A stretch of DNA of 18,396 nucleotides from an uncultured Oscillospiraceae bacterium (GTDB taxonomy: Bacteria; Bacillota; Clostridia; Oscillospirales; Oscillospiraceae): assembly GCA_934567355.1 (NCBI GenBank), contig CAKTJC010000044.1, positions 1-18,396 of the forward strand, given 5' to 3'. The notes beneath the pieces were generated by a model, which made no database searches, was not told where the DNA came from, and worked only from the letters and a program-made list of their open reading frames with translations. The position numbers and the translations under genes were made by a program. How positions within the stretch are numbered: position 1 is the first letter of the stretch; every line of letters starts with the position of its first letter. Below are positions 10,508-18,173 of this stretch, piece after piece.

Positions 10508-10512
10508 AAATT

Positions 10513-11526
10513 TTACTTCTGGAGATGGAAGGTCACAGAGCCCATAACCTCATTGTCCCAGTTGATAAAACGCAGCGTCAGAGTATCACCAAAGGTGCCC
10601 TTCACATTGGACCATCTGCATTCATAGCCGCCGTTGCCGTCGTCGAGCCAGCCGCCCTCGGCATAGGAAATCCCATCAATGTCCATTCGCTTCAAATCCT
10701 CAGTAACTATCTCAGGAAGTTCCTGGTCAAACACAATGGAGTTGCCCGCCGGGGACTGGTAGACCCGGAAGGAATTGGTGCGGATGCCTGCCACCTCGTT
10801 GGCTCCCTCCGCCTTGTAGACCAGCACATCTCCGGCAGCCTCCTTTACGGTGAAGGGAAGTTCCACCCGGGTAACATCCTTTTGCCCGTCAACCCAGGCG
10901 CTGACACGGCAAATTCCCTCCGTCACGGACACATCAGTGCTTTTCTGCCCGGTTTCCACAATAGTCATTTCGCCGTCAGACTGGCTCTCGTAAAACAGGG
11001 TTGTCGTTGCGATGCCCAGCTTGTCCCGGTCTTGGATTCCGGCACCGACGTACAGCAGGGTCTTGCCCTGCTGGGCGGCATAGTCCCCCAGCGTTTGACC
11101 GCTGGGCAAACCGATTGCGCTCACATCGACACCGGGATCGCAATCTTCGGGAACGACAACATATTTGTCGCCGCCGGAAATGCCGACACTGATGGTAAAG
11201 CTGGCGCTGTCAAACAGGCTTTCCAGCATGGTGCAGCTCCAGCCCTCCGTGGTGGTCTCCTGGGCGCTTTGGGTTTCAATGTACGGCGCCGCCTCAGAGG
11301 GGACGGCATAGGGGGTATCCTGGGTGATTTCCCGCATTCCCAGATAGTTCATGGCCGCCACTGCCGTTACGATCATCAGGGAAACCGCAACGATGGCCGC
11401 GATCAGCATATACTTCACCCGGCTGCGGCCGGATTTCTTTTCCCGATATTTTTCCATATCCTTTGCCTCCATAATATACTTGTCGTGGATATTTTCGAAG
11501 GAGCTGAGCAGATCATATGCTTTCAT
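10513..11526 (-). CDS. Membrane anti-sigma factor with extracytoplasmic domain
   Basis: The 337-aa protein has a charged cytoplasmic N-terminus of about 38 residues, one transmembrane helix (about 39-59, MLIAAIVAVSLMIVTAVAAMN) and a long extracytoplasmic domain. That domain is acidic, Gly/Thr-rich and probably beta-rich. This topology resembles the DUF4179-type anti-sigma factors of Clostridia; the family assignment comes from recall and layout. It overlaps the sigma gene by ATGA, with AAAGGAGG seven bases before its start, so the pair is coexpressed. The likely role is to hold the sigma factor at the membrane until an envelope signal is sensed. The short cytosolic segment lacks an obvious zinc-binding HxxxCxxC motif. 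The signal is unknown. Confidence 0.75.
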   Translation of the reverse strand: MKAYDLLSSFENIHDKYIMEAKDMEKYREKKSGRSRVKYMLIAAIVAVSLMIVTAVAAMNYLGMREITQDTPYAVPSEAAPYIETQSAQETTTEGWSCTMLESLFDSASFTISVGISGGDKYVVVPEDCDPGVDVSAIGLPSGQTLGDYAAQQGKTLLYVGAGIQDRDKLGIATTTLFYESQSDGEMTIVETGQKSTDVSVTEGICRVSAWVDGQKDVTRVELPFTVKEAAGDVLVYKAEGANEVAGIRTNSFRVYQSPAGNSIVFDQELPEIVTEDLKRMDIDGISYAEGGWLDDGNGGYECRWSNVKGTFGDTLTLRFINWDNEVMGSVTFHLQK

Positions 11527-12080
11527 AGCAAATCCTCCTTTTCCAAAAAGAATCGCAGCTTTTTCCGGGTGCGGCAGAGCTGGGTCTTCACGCTGCCGGC
11601 GGAAAGCCCTGTTTTCTCCGCGATCTCACCCACAGAGCGCAGGTACCAGTAGCGGGAAACGAAGAACGCTCGCTCCCGCTCCGGCAGCGTTTCCAGGAAG
11701 CGGTTCAGCGCTGCCTGAAGCTCCTTCCTTCGGAGCGTCCCCTCTGCCGTATCGCTGCCCGCGATGCATTCCTCCAGTTCCTCCAGCGCCACATCGACCT
11801 CTCCCCCGCCCCGTTTTTCGGCGCTGCGTCTGCGCCAGCAGTCCAGGGAAACATGCCGGGTGATTTTGGCAAGAAATGCGCCGAGCTGATTTGGCCGTGT
11901 AGGCGGAATGCTCTTCCAGGCGGCAAGGTATGTATCGCTGACGCTCTCTTCAGCGTCCTCCCGATTGGAGAGAATACTCCATGCAATTTTGAAGCAAAAA
12001 TGGCCGTACTTCCGATCCGTCTCCTGAATAGCCTGCTCTGATCGGGCGAAGAAAAGGTCAACGATCTGTGCGTCCATCAT
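11523..12080 (-). CDS. ECF-family RNA polymerase sigma factor
   Basis: The 185-aa protein has sigma region 2 (about 20-88; ILSNREDAEESVSDTYLAAW is the -10-recognition segment) and region 4 (about 125-178; LPERERAFFVSRYWYLRSVG, then the helix-turn-helix EIAEKTGLSAGSVKTQLCRT). No region 1 or 3 is present, as in group IV sigmas. I placed the start at the ATG at 12078-12080 because a perfect AGGAGGTGA lies eight bases upstream; an upstream in-frame ATG near 12140 has no such site and adds unrelated residues. A second ATG follows immediately. It probably directs transcription of its own operon plus an envelope or stress regulon, and is held in check by the downstream anti-sigma factor. Confidence 0.93.
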   Translation of the reverse strand: MMDAQIVDLFFARSEQAIQETDRKYGHFCFKIAWSILSNREDAEESVSDTYLAAWKSIPPTRPNQLGAFLAKITRHVSLDCWRRRSAEKRGGGEVDVALEELEECIAGSDTAEGTLRRKELQAALNRFLETLPERERAFFVSRYWYLRSVGEIAEKTGLSAGSVKTQLCRTRKKLRFFLEKEDLL

Positions 12081-12110
12081 CGCCGTCACCTCCTGTGTGA
12101 TTCTTTTTGT

Positions 12111-12126
12111 GTGTAAGGCCTTACAC
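12111..12126. promoter_or_regulatory. Perfect 16-bp palindrome upstream of the sigma gene
   Basis: GTGTAAGGCCTTACAC is a perfect palindrome lying 30 bases before the sigma start codon. GTGTAA appears again on the minus strand at 12155-12160, 34 bases away (about three helical turns). It resembles an operator for a dimeric regulator. No regulator gene adjoins it, so the ligand and protein are unknown. Confidence 0.45.
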
Positions 12127-12133
12127 CTATCAA

Positions 12134-12159
12134 GGCGCAAAATTTCTCTGTTGGTTACA
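12134..12159 (-). promoter_or_regulatory. Possible ECF-type autoregulatory promoter
   Basis: Reading the minus strand, TGTAAC (12159-12154), a 16-base spacer and CGCC (12137-12134) resemble the TGAAAC-N16-CGTC pattern used by several ECF sigmas. Positive autoregulation is common in such pairs. Both boxes deviate by one base from the best-known consensus, so this is only a candidate. Confidence 0.25.
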
Positions 12160-12161
12160 CC

Positions 12162-12190
12162 ATTGTCGCAGATTCTTTTGATATTTTCAA
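12162..12190 (-). promoter_or_regulatory. Probable sigma-A promoter of the sigma/anti-sigma pair
   Basis: On the minus strand TTGAAA (12190-12185), a 17-base spacer and GACAAT (12167-12162) form a reasonable vegetative promoter. It predicts a start near 12155 and a leader of about 75 bases containing the palindrome. The -10 box matches four of six bases. Confidence 0.45.
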
Positions 12191-12209
12191 TAAAATTATT
12201 TATTCCCTC

Positions 12210-12238
12210 TTGTAAATTCCCACAATTTGACGTATACT
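12210..12238 (+). promoter_or_regulatory. Sigma-A promoter of asnS
   Basis: TTGTAA (12210-12215), a 17-base spacer and TATACT (12233-12238) are close to consensus. Transcription should start near 12245, leaving a leader of only about 30 bases with GAGAGG as ribosome site. That is far too short for a T-box riboswitch, so asnS appears constitutive here. Confidence 0.72.
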
Positions 12239-12275
12239 AAATTATATTTTTTTACCAGAAGAGAGGTAATCTGAA

Positions 12276-13667
12276 ATGGATTTGGTTTCTGTTCGAGAGC
12301 TGTTCAAGAACACAAGCGCCTACGCCGGGAAAGAAATTACCGTGGGCGGCTGGGTACGCGCGAACCGCAAGAGCAAGCAGTTTGGCTTTATTTCGCTGAA
12401 CGACGGTACTTATTTCACCCCCGTGCAGGTGGTATACACCGACGCGATGGAGAATTTCCAGGAAATTGCCAAGGTCAATATCGGCGCTGCCCTGATCATC
12501 AAGGGCAATCTGTTGCTCACTCCCGATGCACAGCAGCCTTTTGAAATTCAGGCCGCCTCCATTGCCATTGAAGGCAGCTCCACCGGCGACTATCCCATGC
12601 AGAAGAAGCGCCACAGCGTAGAATTTCTGCGCACCATGCCCCATCTGCGTCCCCGCACCAACCTGTTCCAGGCGGTGTTCCGCGTGCGCAGCCTGGCGGC
12701 CTATGCCATCCATAAGTTCTTCCAGGAGCGGGACTTTGTGTATGTCCACACCCCCCTGATCACCGGCTCCGACTGCGAGGGCGCAGGCGAAATGTTCCAG
12801 GTGACCACCCTTGACCTGAACAACGTCCCCAAGACCGAGGACGGCAAGGTGGATTTCAGCAAGGATTTCTTCGGCAAGCCCACCAACTTGACCGTTTCCG
12901 GCCAGCTCAACGGCGAGACCTTTGCCATGGCCTTCAAGAACATCTACACCTTCGGCCCCACCTTCCGGGCAGAGAACTCCAACACCACCCGGCACGCCGC
13001 CGAGTTCTGGATGATTGAGCCGGAAATTGCCTTTGCCGACCTGGATGACGACATGCGGCTGGCCGAGGACATGATTAAATACATCATCTCCTATGTGCTG
13101 GAACACGCCCCCGAGGAAATGGCATTCTTCAACGAGCGGGTGGATACCGGTCTGCTGGAGCGGCTGAACCACGTGCTGAACAGTGACTTTGGCCGCATCA
13201 CCTACACCGACGCCGTGAAAATTCTGGAGGAGCACAACGACCGCTTCGACTACCCCGTTCACTGGGGCAGCGACTTGCAGACCGAGCATGAGCGTTTCCT
13301 GACCGAGGAGGTATTCCAGCGCCCGGTGTTCGTTACCGACTATCCCAAGGACATCAAGGCCTTCTATATGAAGCTGAACCCCGACGGAAAGACCGTGGCA
13401 GCCATGGACTGCCTGGTGCCGGGCATCGGCGAAATCATCGGCGGCAGCCAGCGTGAGGACAACTACGACCTGCTGAAGGCTCGTATTGAGGAGCTGGGGA
13501 TGCGCGAAGAAGATTATGACTTCTATATGGATTTGCGGAAGTACGGCTCTGCCCGTCATGCCGGTTTCGGCCTGGGCTTCGAGCGCTGCGTCATGTACCT
13601 GACCGGCGTGAGCAACATCCGGGATGCCATTCCCTTCCCCCGCACCGTAGGCAACTGCGAGCTGTAA
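12276..13667 (+). CDS. asnS: Asparaginyl-tRNA synthetase
   Basis: The 463-aa class IIb enzyme activates asparagine with ATP and charges tRNA-Asn in the cytoplasm. The N-terminal OB-fold for anticodon binding covers about 1-105 ([19 protein letters not shown]). The catalytic core has motif 2 [19 protein letters not shown] (230-248), the loop [11 protein letters not shown] (384-394) and motif 3 [15 protein letters not shown] (430-444), ending in the usual [11 protein letters not shown]. The Asn-type sequence after FRAE (NSNTTRH) separates it from AspRS and LysRS. Length is normal for AsnRS. It has its own promoter and a perfect hairpin terminator, so it is a one-gene transcript apart from read-through into the acetyltransferase gene. 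Confidence 0.97.
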   Translation: MDLVSVRELFKNTSAYAGKEITVGGWVRANRKSKQFGFISLNDGTYFTPVQVVYTDAMENFQEIAKVNIGAALIIKGNLLLTPDAQQPFEIQAASIAIEGSSTGDYPMQKKRHSVEFLRTMPHLRPRTNLFQAVFRVRSLAAYAIHKFFQERDFVYVHTPLITGSDCEGAGEMFQVTTLDLNNVPKTEDGKVDFSKDFFGKPTNLTVSGQLNGETFAMAFKNIYTFGPTFRAENSNTTRHAAEFWMIEPEIAFADLDDDMRLAEDMIKYIISYVLEHAPEEMAFFNERVDTGLLERLNHVLNSDFGRITYTDAVKILEEHNDRFDYPVHWGSDLQTEHERFLTEEVFQRPVFVTDYPKDIKAFYMKLNPDGKTVAAMDCLVPGIGEIIGGSQREDNYDLLKARIEELGMREEDYDFYMDLRKYGSARHAGFGLGFERCVMYLTGVSNIRDAIPFPRTVGNCEL

Positions 13668-13682
13668 GATTCAAGAACAAAC

Positions 13683-13718
13683 GAAGCCTGGCAAGCAAAT
13701 TTGCCAGGCTTCCTTTTA
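13683..13718 (+). terminator. asnS terminator
   Basis: GAAGCCTGGCAA (13683-13694) pairs perfectly with TTGCCAGGCTTC (13701-13712) around a six-base loop and is followed by CTTTTA. The ribosome site of the next gene (GGAGG, 13720-13724) begins two bases later, so any expression of that gene from asnS must read through this hairpin. Confidence 0.85.
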
Positions 13719-13728
13719 TGGAGGCACT

Positions 13729-14202
13729 ATGATCTTTCGAAAAGCGAAACAGCAGGATTTGGACGAAGTAAATAAGCTCTACCGCAGTCTTGTCGGCAGC
13801 GCCATGTGCACCTGGGATGAATCTTACCCGGGATGGACCCAGATCAATGAGGATTTTCAGCATGACGGACTGTATGTAATGGAAGAAGACAGCACCATTG
13901 TGGGCGCGATCTCGCTGGTGCCGGAAAATGAACTGGATGCGCTTCCCTTTTGGGTATGCAGTCAGGCAAGAGAAATCGCCAGAGTCGCAGTCGTACCGGG
14001 GCTGCAGGGAAAGGGAATTGCTTATCAGATGGTCAGCGCCCTTACGGCGCAGGCATCCCAGGCCGGAGTGCCCGCCATACATCTGCTGGTGTCGGTAGAA
14101 AATGCACCGGCTCAGAGGCTCTACCGCAAATGCGGCTTCACATTCCTGAACCGGTGCAGTATGTTTGGTCTTGATTTCTTTGCCTGTGAAAAGCTGCTGT
14201 AA
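13729..14202 (+). CDS. GNAT family N-acetyltransferase
   Basis: A 157-aa single-domain protein of the Gcn5-related acetyltransferase fold. Strand and helix of motif A read RVAVVPGLQGKGIAYQMV (85-102), with the acetyl-CoA pyrophosphate loop QGKGIA at 93-98. Motif B follows as VENAPAQRLYRKCGF (about 124-138), where the Tyr is the usual catalytic-acid position. The substrate cannot be predicted from sequence. The start is ATG at 13729, with GGAGG only four bases upstream, which is tight. No separate promoter is visible between the asnS stop and this gene. It ends nine bases before the convergent membrane-protein gene, with no terminator between them. Confidence 0.88.
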   Translation: MIFRKAKQQDLDEVNKLYRSLVGSAMCTWDESYPGWTQINEDFQHDGLYVMEEDSTIVGAISLVPENELDALPFWVCSQAREIARVAVVPGLQGKGIAYQMVSALTAQASQAGVPAIHLLVSVENAPAQRLYRKCGFTFLNRCSMFGLDFFACEKLL

Positions 14203-14211
14203 TATTTCTGC

Positions 14212-16032
14212 CTATACACGGCGGAGCTCTATCCCGTAAGCATTATCGGATTTGTATACACGGTACAGACTCTGCGGCTCTGGGGTATCCTGGCTCAGTT
14301 CGTTAAATACCGGACGAAGCGCATCCTCTACACTGAGGAGATATACAAAATTGCAGCCGTTCTTCAGCTCCTGAGCCCAAACCTCCGCCGGATTGCTGCG
14401 GCCAGGCACAACCACCTGCGTCTGTGCAAAGCCATTTCGCAGATTGATATTCGGAGAAATAAGATCAAAAAAAATACGGTGATGGATATGGCTGTTTTCA
14501 ACACCATCTCCAGCGATTACAAGATAGATCCACGCCTCTTCTCCGTCGGATAAATTTTGCTGAACCAATTGATACAGATGCTGCGCTTCTGCATCCTCCT
14601 CCGCCAATACTTCGTTAACAGGGAAAAGGGATCGCCACACGGCAACCGTCCCAATAGCAGTCATCAGGCAGGCTCCAGCAATAGTTAATGCCGCCCCTCT
14701 TCGTAGACCGGATAACCGGCCGAACAACTTCCAGTGAGTACAATCTGGCAAGATCTTTGCCAGGAGATATACTGCAAGTCCCAGCAGCAAGGAAGCCATA
14801 TAACGTGCAAAGGATTCCAGATTCCTCCCGTAAATTAATGCATAACCATAAATATAGGCAATCGCGGAAGTCAGGAAGCCTGCAGCAACCCACCCGTCTC
14901 TTTTCTGCTCTTCAATTGCACTCGTGCGGGAAACCGCACAAAACGCCACCCACATAATTGAATAGACAAATGCAAATGAGCCAAAAAAGCCAAGCGAAAC
15001 CTTATATGCAACCATAGGGCGCGAAACAATTGCATGAAGCACATTAAGAATTTCCTCAATGCTCAGCCAATGCATCCGCAGCGGCACCACATCATGAACG
15101 TCCCGCAGAAGCAGTAGAAGTTTCCAACTGCCTATGGTGGCAGGAAGAGCCAGAACGGGCAGCAGAATACGCCCATTGAGCGTCTTTCTTTCCAAGACAA
15201 GAAAAACTATCAAGGCGGCTGCAGCAAAAACAATCCCCGTATTCTTTAAAAGGCAGATTGTTCCAAGCACCACAGCAAAGCAGACGGAGCAAATGACGTC
15301 CATTTGCGGCTTGTTTCTTGCCATTATGAAACCATAACCCATAGCGATACCAAGCAGTGGATCAACATAAAGCGCCATTCCAAACATGCCATAATCCTCG
15401 CAGTGAGAAGTCAAGCACAGAGGGATCAGCAGAATAGCCAGTCCAGCCTGAGCAAGTAGTCGCCACTCCTTCCACTCCCATTTTGAAAAAGCAGGGATAA
15501 AAAAGGACAACGCCATGCATGCATACCCCACATACAAAGCCCCCTCTGAAAAAGTTCCGGAGAAGGCAGTAAAGAAGTAGCACAGCAGCGGAAGTGCCGG
15601 CGGATAAGACTGCATAACAGAAAAAATAGGACTGTCGTTCCCAAGTTGAAGTTTCCCGGTGGCATGAATCGCCTTTGGAACTGCGCCCCAAAGACGCAGT
15701 TCATCATGCAGAGACACAACATTGCCGGAAAAGAAGATCAGAAAGATTACACAGATGCACAGGTATGTCACCGTCCCTGGAGTGAAGATCAGGGCAGCAT
15801 AAGACTTTACCGTCCTCTTTCGGTACCAACCAGCCAGGAAGATCAGAATTCCGGCACTGCACAGCAGTACCACTCCCAATCGTACAGCACTGCACAGATA
15901 AAATGGATAAAGCCAAAGAATTACACTACAGAAGCATACCGGAAGCATTTTCTCTACGCGACACCGGAACAGGGCTGCACATCCGGACGCCATCAAAAGG
16001 AGAATGACAAGTGCGGCAAAAGACGTCAGCAT
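14212..16032 (-). CDS. Large polytopic membrane protein, GT-C glycosyltransferase-like
   Basis: The 606-aa protein has roughly a dozen hydrophobic segments through about residue 470, then a soluble C-terminal domain (about 475-606). After the first helices, a large outer loop carries VSLHDELRLWG with D110 and E111. This resembles the acidic motif in the first loop of GT-C enzymes, which use lipid-phosphate sugar donors. The assignment rests on topology and this motif only; a flippase or polymerase-like envelope protein is the main alternative. It starts ten bases after the upstream peptidase gene ends, so the two are probably cotranscribed, although the ribosome site (GGAG) is rather distant from the ATG. 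Base composition is visibly AT-richer than the flanks (about 45% GC in a sampled line), which may indicate foreign origin. Confidence 0.6.
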   Translation of the reverse strand: MLTSFAALVILLLMASGCAALFRCRVEKMLPVCFCSVILWLYPFYLCSAVRLGVVLLCSAGILIFLAGWYRKRTVKSYAALIFTPGTVTYLCICVIFLIFFSGNVVSLHDELRLWGAVPKAIHATGKLQLGNDSPIFSVMQSYPPALPLLCYFFTAFSGTFSEGALYVGYACMALSFFIPAFSKWEWKEWRLLAQAGLAILLIPLCLTSHCEDYGMFGMALYVDPLLGIAMGYGFIMARNKPQMDVICSVCFAVVLGTICLLKNTGIVFAAAALIVFLVLERKTLNGRILLPVLALPATIGSWKLLLLLRDVHDVVPLRMHWLSIEEILNVLHAIVSRPMVAYKVSLGFFGSFAFVYSIMWVAFCAVSRTSAIEEQKRDGWVAAGFLTSAIAYIYGYALIYGRNLESFARYMASLLLGLAVYLLAKILPDCTHWKLFGRLSGLRRGAALTIAGACLMTAIGTVAVWRSLFPVNEVLAEEDAEAQHLYQLVQQNLSDGEEAWIYLVIAGDGVENSHIHHRIFFDLISPNINLRNGFAQTQVVVPGRSNPAEVWAQELKNGCNFVYLLSVEDALRPVFNELSQDTPEPQSLYRVYKSDNAYGIELRRV

Positions 16033-16042
16033 GAATTCTGTC

Positions 16043-17269
16043 TCATTTCTCCGGACGCTTTCTGCACAGATACTCGTCCAGCTTCTGCTTCATGTTGTCG
16101 GGCATCTCCCGCTTCACAGGACAGCGTTTTGCGTTTGCCATGCGCTCGGTAAAGGCAATGAGGAAATCGATGTCCTCTGCCATCTGCTCGCCCTTCATCA
16201 CCGCCATGGTGTCATAGCTGTTGTGGATGGTAGCAGTATTATTGGGTGCAATGCGGGCAAACGAAACGGCAGGGATGCCGCGGTCTGCAAAGGGGGTGGA
16301 ATCGCTGGAGTAGACGTCCTGAGAGGTCTTGATGCCAAAGCCAAGCTCGGAAGCAAAGTACTCGATATAGCTCACCAGCTTCTCTTCCGCCGTAGCGCAG
16401 GCGATGAACTTGCCCATAATGCAGCCGATCATATCCAGATTGATGTTCAGGACAATCTTTTCCAGCTCCTGCTCATGGGCGGCGCAATATGCCTTGGAGC
16501 CCAGAAGCCCCCGCTCCTCGCAGCCGCACCAGACGAAGCGCAGGCCATAGCGGTGGGGGTGGTTCGCAAAGTATTCTGCCAGTCCAAGCAGGCCAACGGA
16601 ACCGGACATATTGTCATAGGCGCCCTGAGAGAGAGGGGTGGAATCATAGTAGGCAGTAAAGACGATGTACTCCTCCACCTCGCCCGGAATGTCCAGCACC
16701 ACGTTCTGGGAACTGCCCGTATATTCCTTCTGCTTCAGGGTGATCTTTGCAGTCTGGACGCCCTTCTGGATCAGCGCAATGGCATCCTTGGCGTTGATAT
16801 TGACACCGGGAATCACATTGCCCTGGCTCACATAGCTTCTCAGCTCCCGGGCATCGATGTCCCGGTCGGAATAGTTGGCATTTCCGTCGTAGGTAACAAA
16901 GCCTAGCGCACCATTGTCCAAAATGTCATGATACACCCAGTAGCCCAGATAGCCGTCGATCATTACGATCTTGCCCCGGCACTGGCTCAGTGACCAGGGA
17001 TCGGTGGAGCGAAGGTAATAGAAGGGCGCTTCCAATTCGGCATTTCCGGCGCACATATAGCCCTTGCAGGGGATGCTCACACCGTCGGCGGTGAAGGAAG
17101 CCTCTTCAATGTCGCCCAGAGGCACCTCAAAGGGCTCCTCGTGCGCCTCCAGGCCAAATGCCGCCACTCGCTCCCGGATATACTCGGCGCATTTCTTTTC
17201 CGCCTCCCGTCCGCCTACGCGGATATAGGCCGTGTCGGCAAAAATCTGCATAATTTTCTCTGCATTCAA
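16043..17269 (-). CDS. M28-family metallopeptidase-like protein, first ligand His replaced
   Basis: The 408-aa protein has no signal peptide. A PA-like insert (about 80-175) interrupts the peptidase fold. Metal-site elements of M28 aminopeptidases are recognisable: bridging D219 (GAYDNMSG), catalytic/ligand E251-E252 (GCEERG), D279 (NLDMIG) and H349 (IHNSYDT). The first ligand is normally His in AHYDS, but here the sequence is AYYDS, with Tyr207 (TAC, one base from CAC). The enzyme may bind one metal, use a different ligand or be inactive. The start is TTG at 17269, chosen because AAGGAGG lies eight bases upstream. It sits 22 bases after the traX-like gene and ten bases before the membrane-protein gene. 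The substrate is unknown; cytosolic peptide trimming is one option. Confidence 0.85.
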   Translation of the reverse strand: MNAEKIMQIFADTAYIRVGGREAEKKCAEYIRERVAAFGLEAHEEPFEVPLGDIEEASFTADGVSIPCKGYMCAGNAELEAPFYYLRSTDPWSLSQCRGKIVMIDGYLGYWVYHDILDNGALGFVTYDGNANYSDRDIDARELRSYVSQGNVIPGVNINAKDAIALIQKGVQTAKITLKQKEYTGSSQNVVLDIPGEVEEYIVFTAYYDSTPLSQGAYDNMSGSVGLLGLAEYFANHPHRYGLRFVWCGCEERGLLGSKAYCAAHEQELEKIVLNINLDMIGCIMGKFIACATAEEKLVSYIEYFASELGFGIKTSQDVYSSDSTPFADRGIPAVSFARIAPNNTATIHNSYDTMAVMKGEQMAEDIDFLIAFTERMANAKRCPVKREMPDNMKQKLDEYLCRKRPEK

Positions 17270-17291
17270 ATCTTATTCCTCCTTATATTCT

Positions 17292-17978
17292 TTATCTTGT
17301 CATCAAGAACCGGACGCATACCAGCACGGTAAGATGCAGCGGGTAGAATAGGTAAAATGCCCACTGCGCCGCCTTAGAGGATGTCGCCTTCCTGCCGGAA
17401 TACAAACCGATGGGAATCATCCCAAGCACGGCGAACATCTCAATCGGAATGTTGTAACCGAACACAGGCACCCTCACGCTGTTCATCATCCAGGCAAACA
17501 TGGCAACCAGCACGGTTTGCAGCCACCACTGCCCGCGGGTCTGGCTGAACAAAATCACCAGCAGCACACCGTACCCGCCGTAATCCGTATTGGCAAACTC
17601 CGCCAGTGCAAAGCCCGCCACCGTTGCGAGAAGCTTCAGGATGCCGCTACTTGTATTCTGAATGGCCTCGACCGCCAGAAAACCCACCAGGAGCGTCACC
17701 ATCACGCTCTGGTATTTCCACGTCAGGCCGTAATGAAACGCGAAATCAAATGGGAGCTCCGACAGAAGCATCCCAATGGCCAGCCGCAGCGCATACTTCG
17801 CAGGGCTCTTGGTATAGTATGCTCCCTCTGCCATCAAAAAGCAGAATATCGGGAACGCGATCCGCCCAATGATGCGCAGCGTGTATCCCCGCACAAACAT
17901 TGCGCCGATATGATCGAGCAGCATTGTCACGCAGGCAATCGCCTTCAACGCCTCCTGCGGCATCCCTCTTTTTTGCAT
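17292..17978 (-). CDS. TraX family membrane acyltransferase-like protein
   Basis: The 228-aa polytopic protein has about seven hydrophobic segments. TraX-family hallmarks are LLDHIG (20-25), GRIAFPIFCFLMAEG (38-52) and FYLFYPLHL (208-216) near the C-terminus. TraX acetylates the pilin N-terminus on the F plasmid; chromosomal homologues in Firmicutes lack pilus genes and are presumed membrane acetyltransferases of unknown target. Start: an in-frame GTG at 17987 falls inside the GGGGGAGG ribosome site, whereas the ATG at 17978 lies eight bases after it, so the ATG is preferred. It is the first gene of a probable unit with the peptidase and the GT-C-like protein, suggesting a cell-envelope modification role (inference). 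Confidence 0.82.
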   Translation of the reverse strand: MQKRGMPQEALKAIACVTMLLDHIGAMFVRGYTLRIIGRIAFPIFCFLMAEGAYYTKSPAKYALRLAIGMLLSELPFDFAFHYGLTWKYQSVMVTLLVGFLAVEAIQNTSSGILKLLATVAGFALAEFANTDYGGYGVLLVILFSQTRGQWWLQTVLVAMFAWMMNSVRVPVFGYNIPIEMFAVLGMIPIGLYSGRKATSSKAAQWAFYLFYPLHLTVLVCVRFLMTR

Positions 17979-17995
17979 ATTCTTCACCTCCCCCT

Positions 17996-18024
17996 ATCAT
18001 ACACGTCCCCCCGCCTGATTTCAA
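17996..18024 (-). promoter_or_regulatory. Candidate promoter of the traX-peptidase-membrane protein unit
   Basis: On the minus strand TTGAAA (18024-18019), a 17-base spacer and TATGAT (18001-17996) are close to consensus. The predicted start (about 17989) would fall inside the GGGGGAGG ribosome site (17994-17987), which would shorten it. Either transcription starts slightly upstream or a different promoter is used. Confidence 0.45.
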
Positions 18025-18058
18025 CTGAAATATTCCCCTTTCCGGGCAAAACTTTTGA

Positions 18059-18087
18059 TTGCATTTTTGCACTCTATTGTGTATAAT
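18059..18087 (+). promoter_or_regulatory. Sigma-A promoter of the tRNA-Pro-like locus
   Basis: TTGCAT (18059-18064), 17 bases and TATAAT (18082-18087), the same hexamers and spacing as the atp promoter. Transcription should start near 18094, about 42 bases before the tRNA-like sequence. The divergent gap 17979-18135 holds this promoter and the traX-side candidate; nothing else is seen. Confidence 0.75.
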
Positions 18088-18135
18088 ACCCTAGGTAGTT
18101 AGGTCATCTTTTTGCCGCCGCCAAAAATTACATAT

Positions 18136-18173
18136 CCGGGTGTAGCGCAGCTGGTAGCGCGCCTGCTTTGGGA
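18136..18173 (+). pseudogene. tRNA-Pro(UGG) 5' half, ending at the anticodon loop
   Basis: The sequence matches the first half of a tRNA-Pro. It has a 7-base acceptor strand CCGGGTG, T8-A9, a D-stem GCGC/GCGC around AGCTGGTA, a 5' anticodon stem CCTGC and the loop TTTGGGA with anticodon TGG. The following bases (GTGCC) do not close the anticodon stem. No T-arm (GGTTCGAATCC-like) or CACCCGG acceptor partner was found in the next 185 bases. It therefore looks truncated right after the anticodon loop, a common crossover site for tyrosine integrases. It retains a strong promoter. Confidence 0.65.

Noticed and set aside
12120..12275. T-box riboswitch upstream of asnS
   Set aside because: The promoter at 12210-12238 leaves a leader of about 30 bases, and no AGGGTGG-like T-box sequence or terminator precedes the gene.
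12252..13559. A 435-codon antisense open frame opposite asnS
   Set aside because: Shadow of asnS codon bias; no motif or ribosome site.
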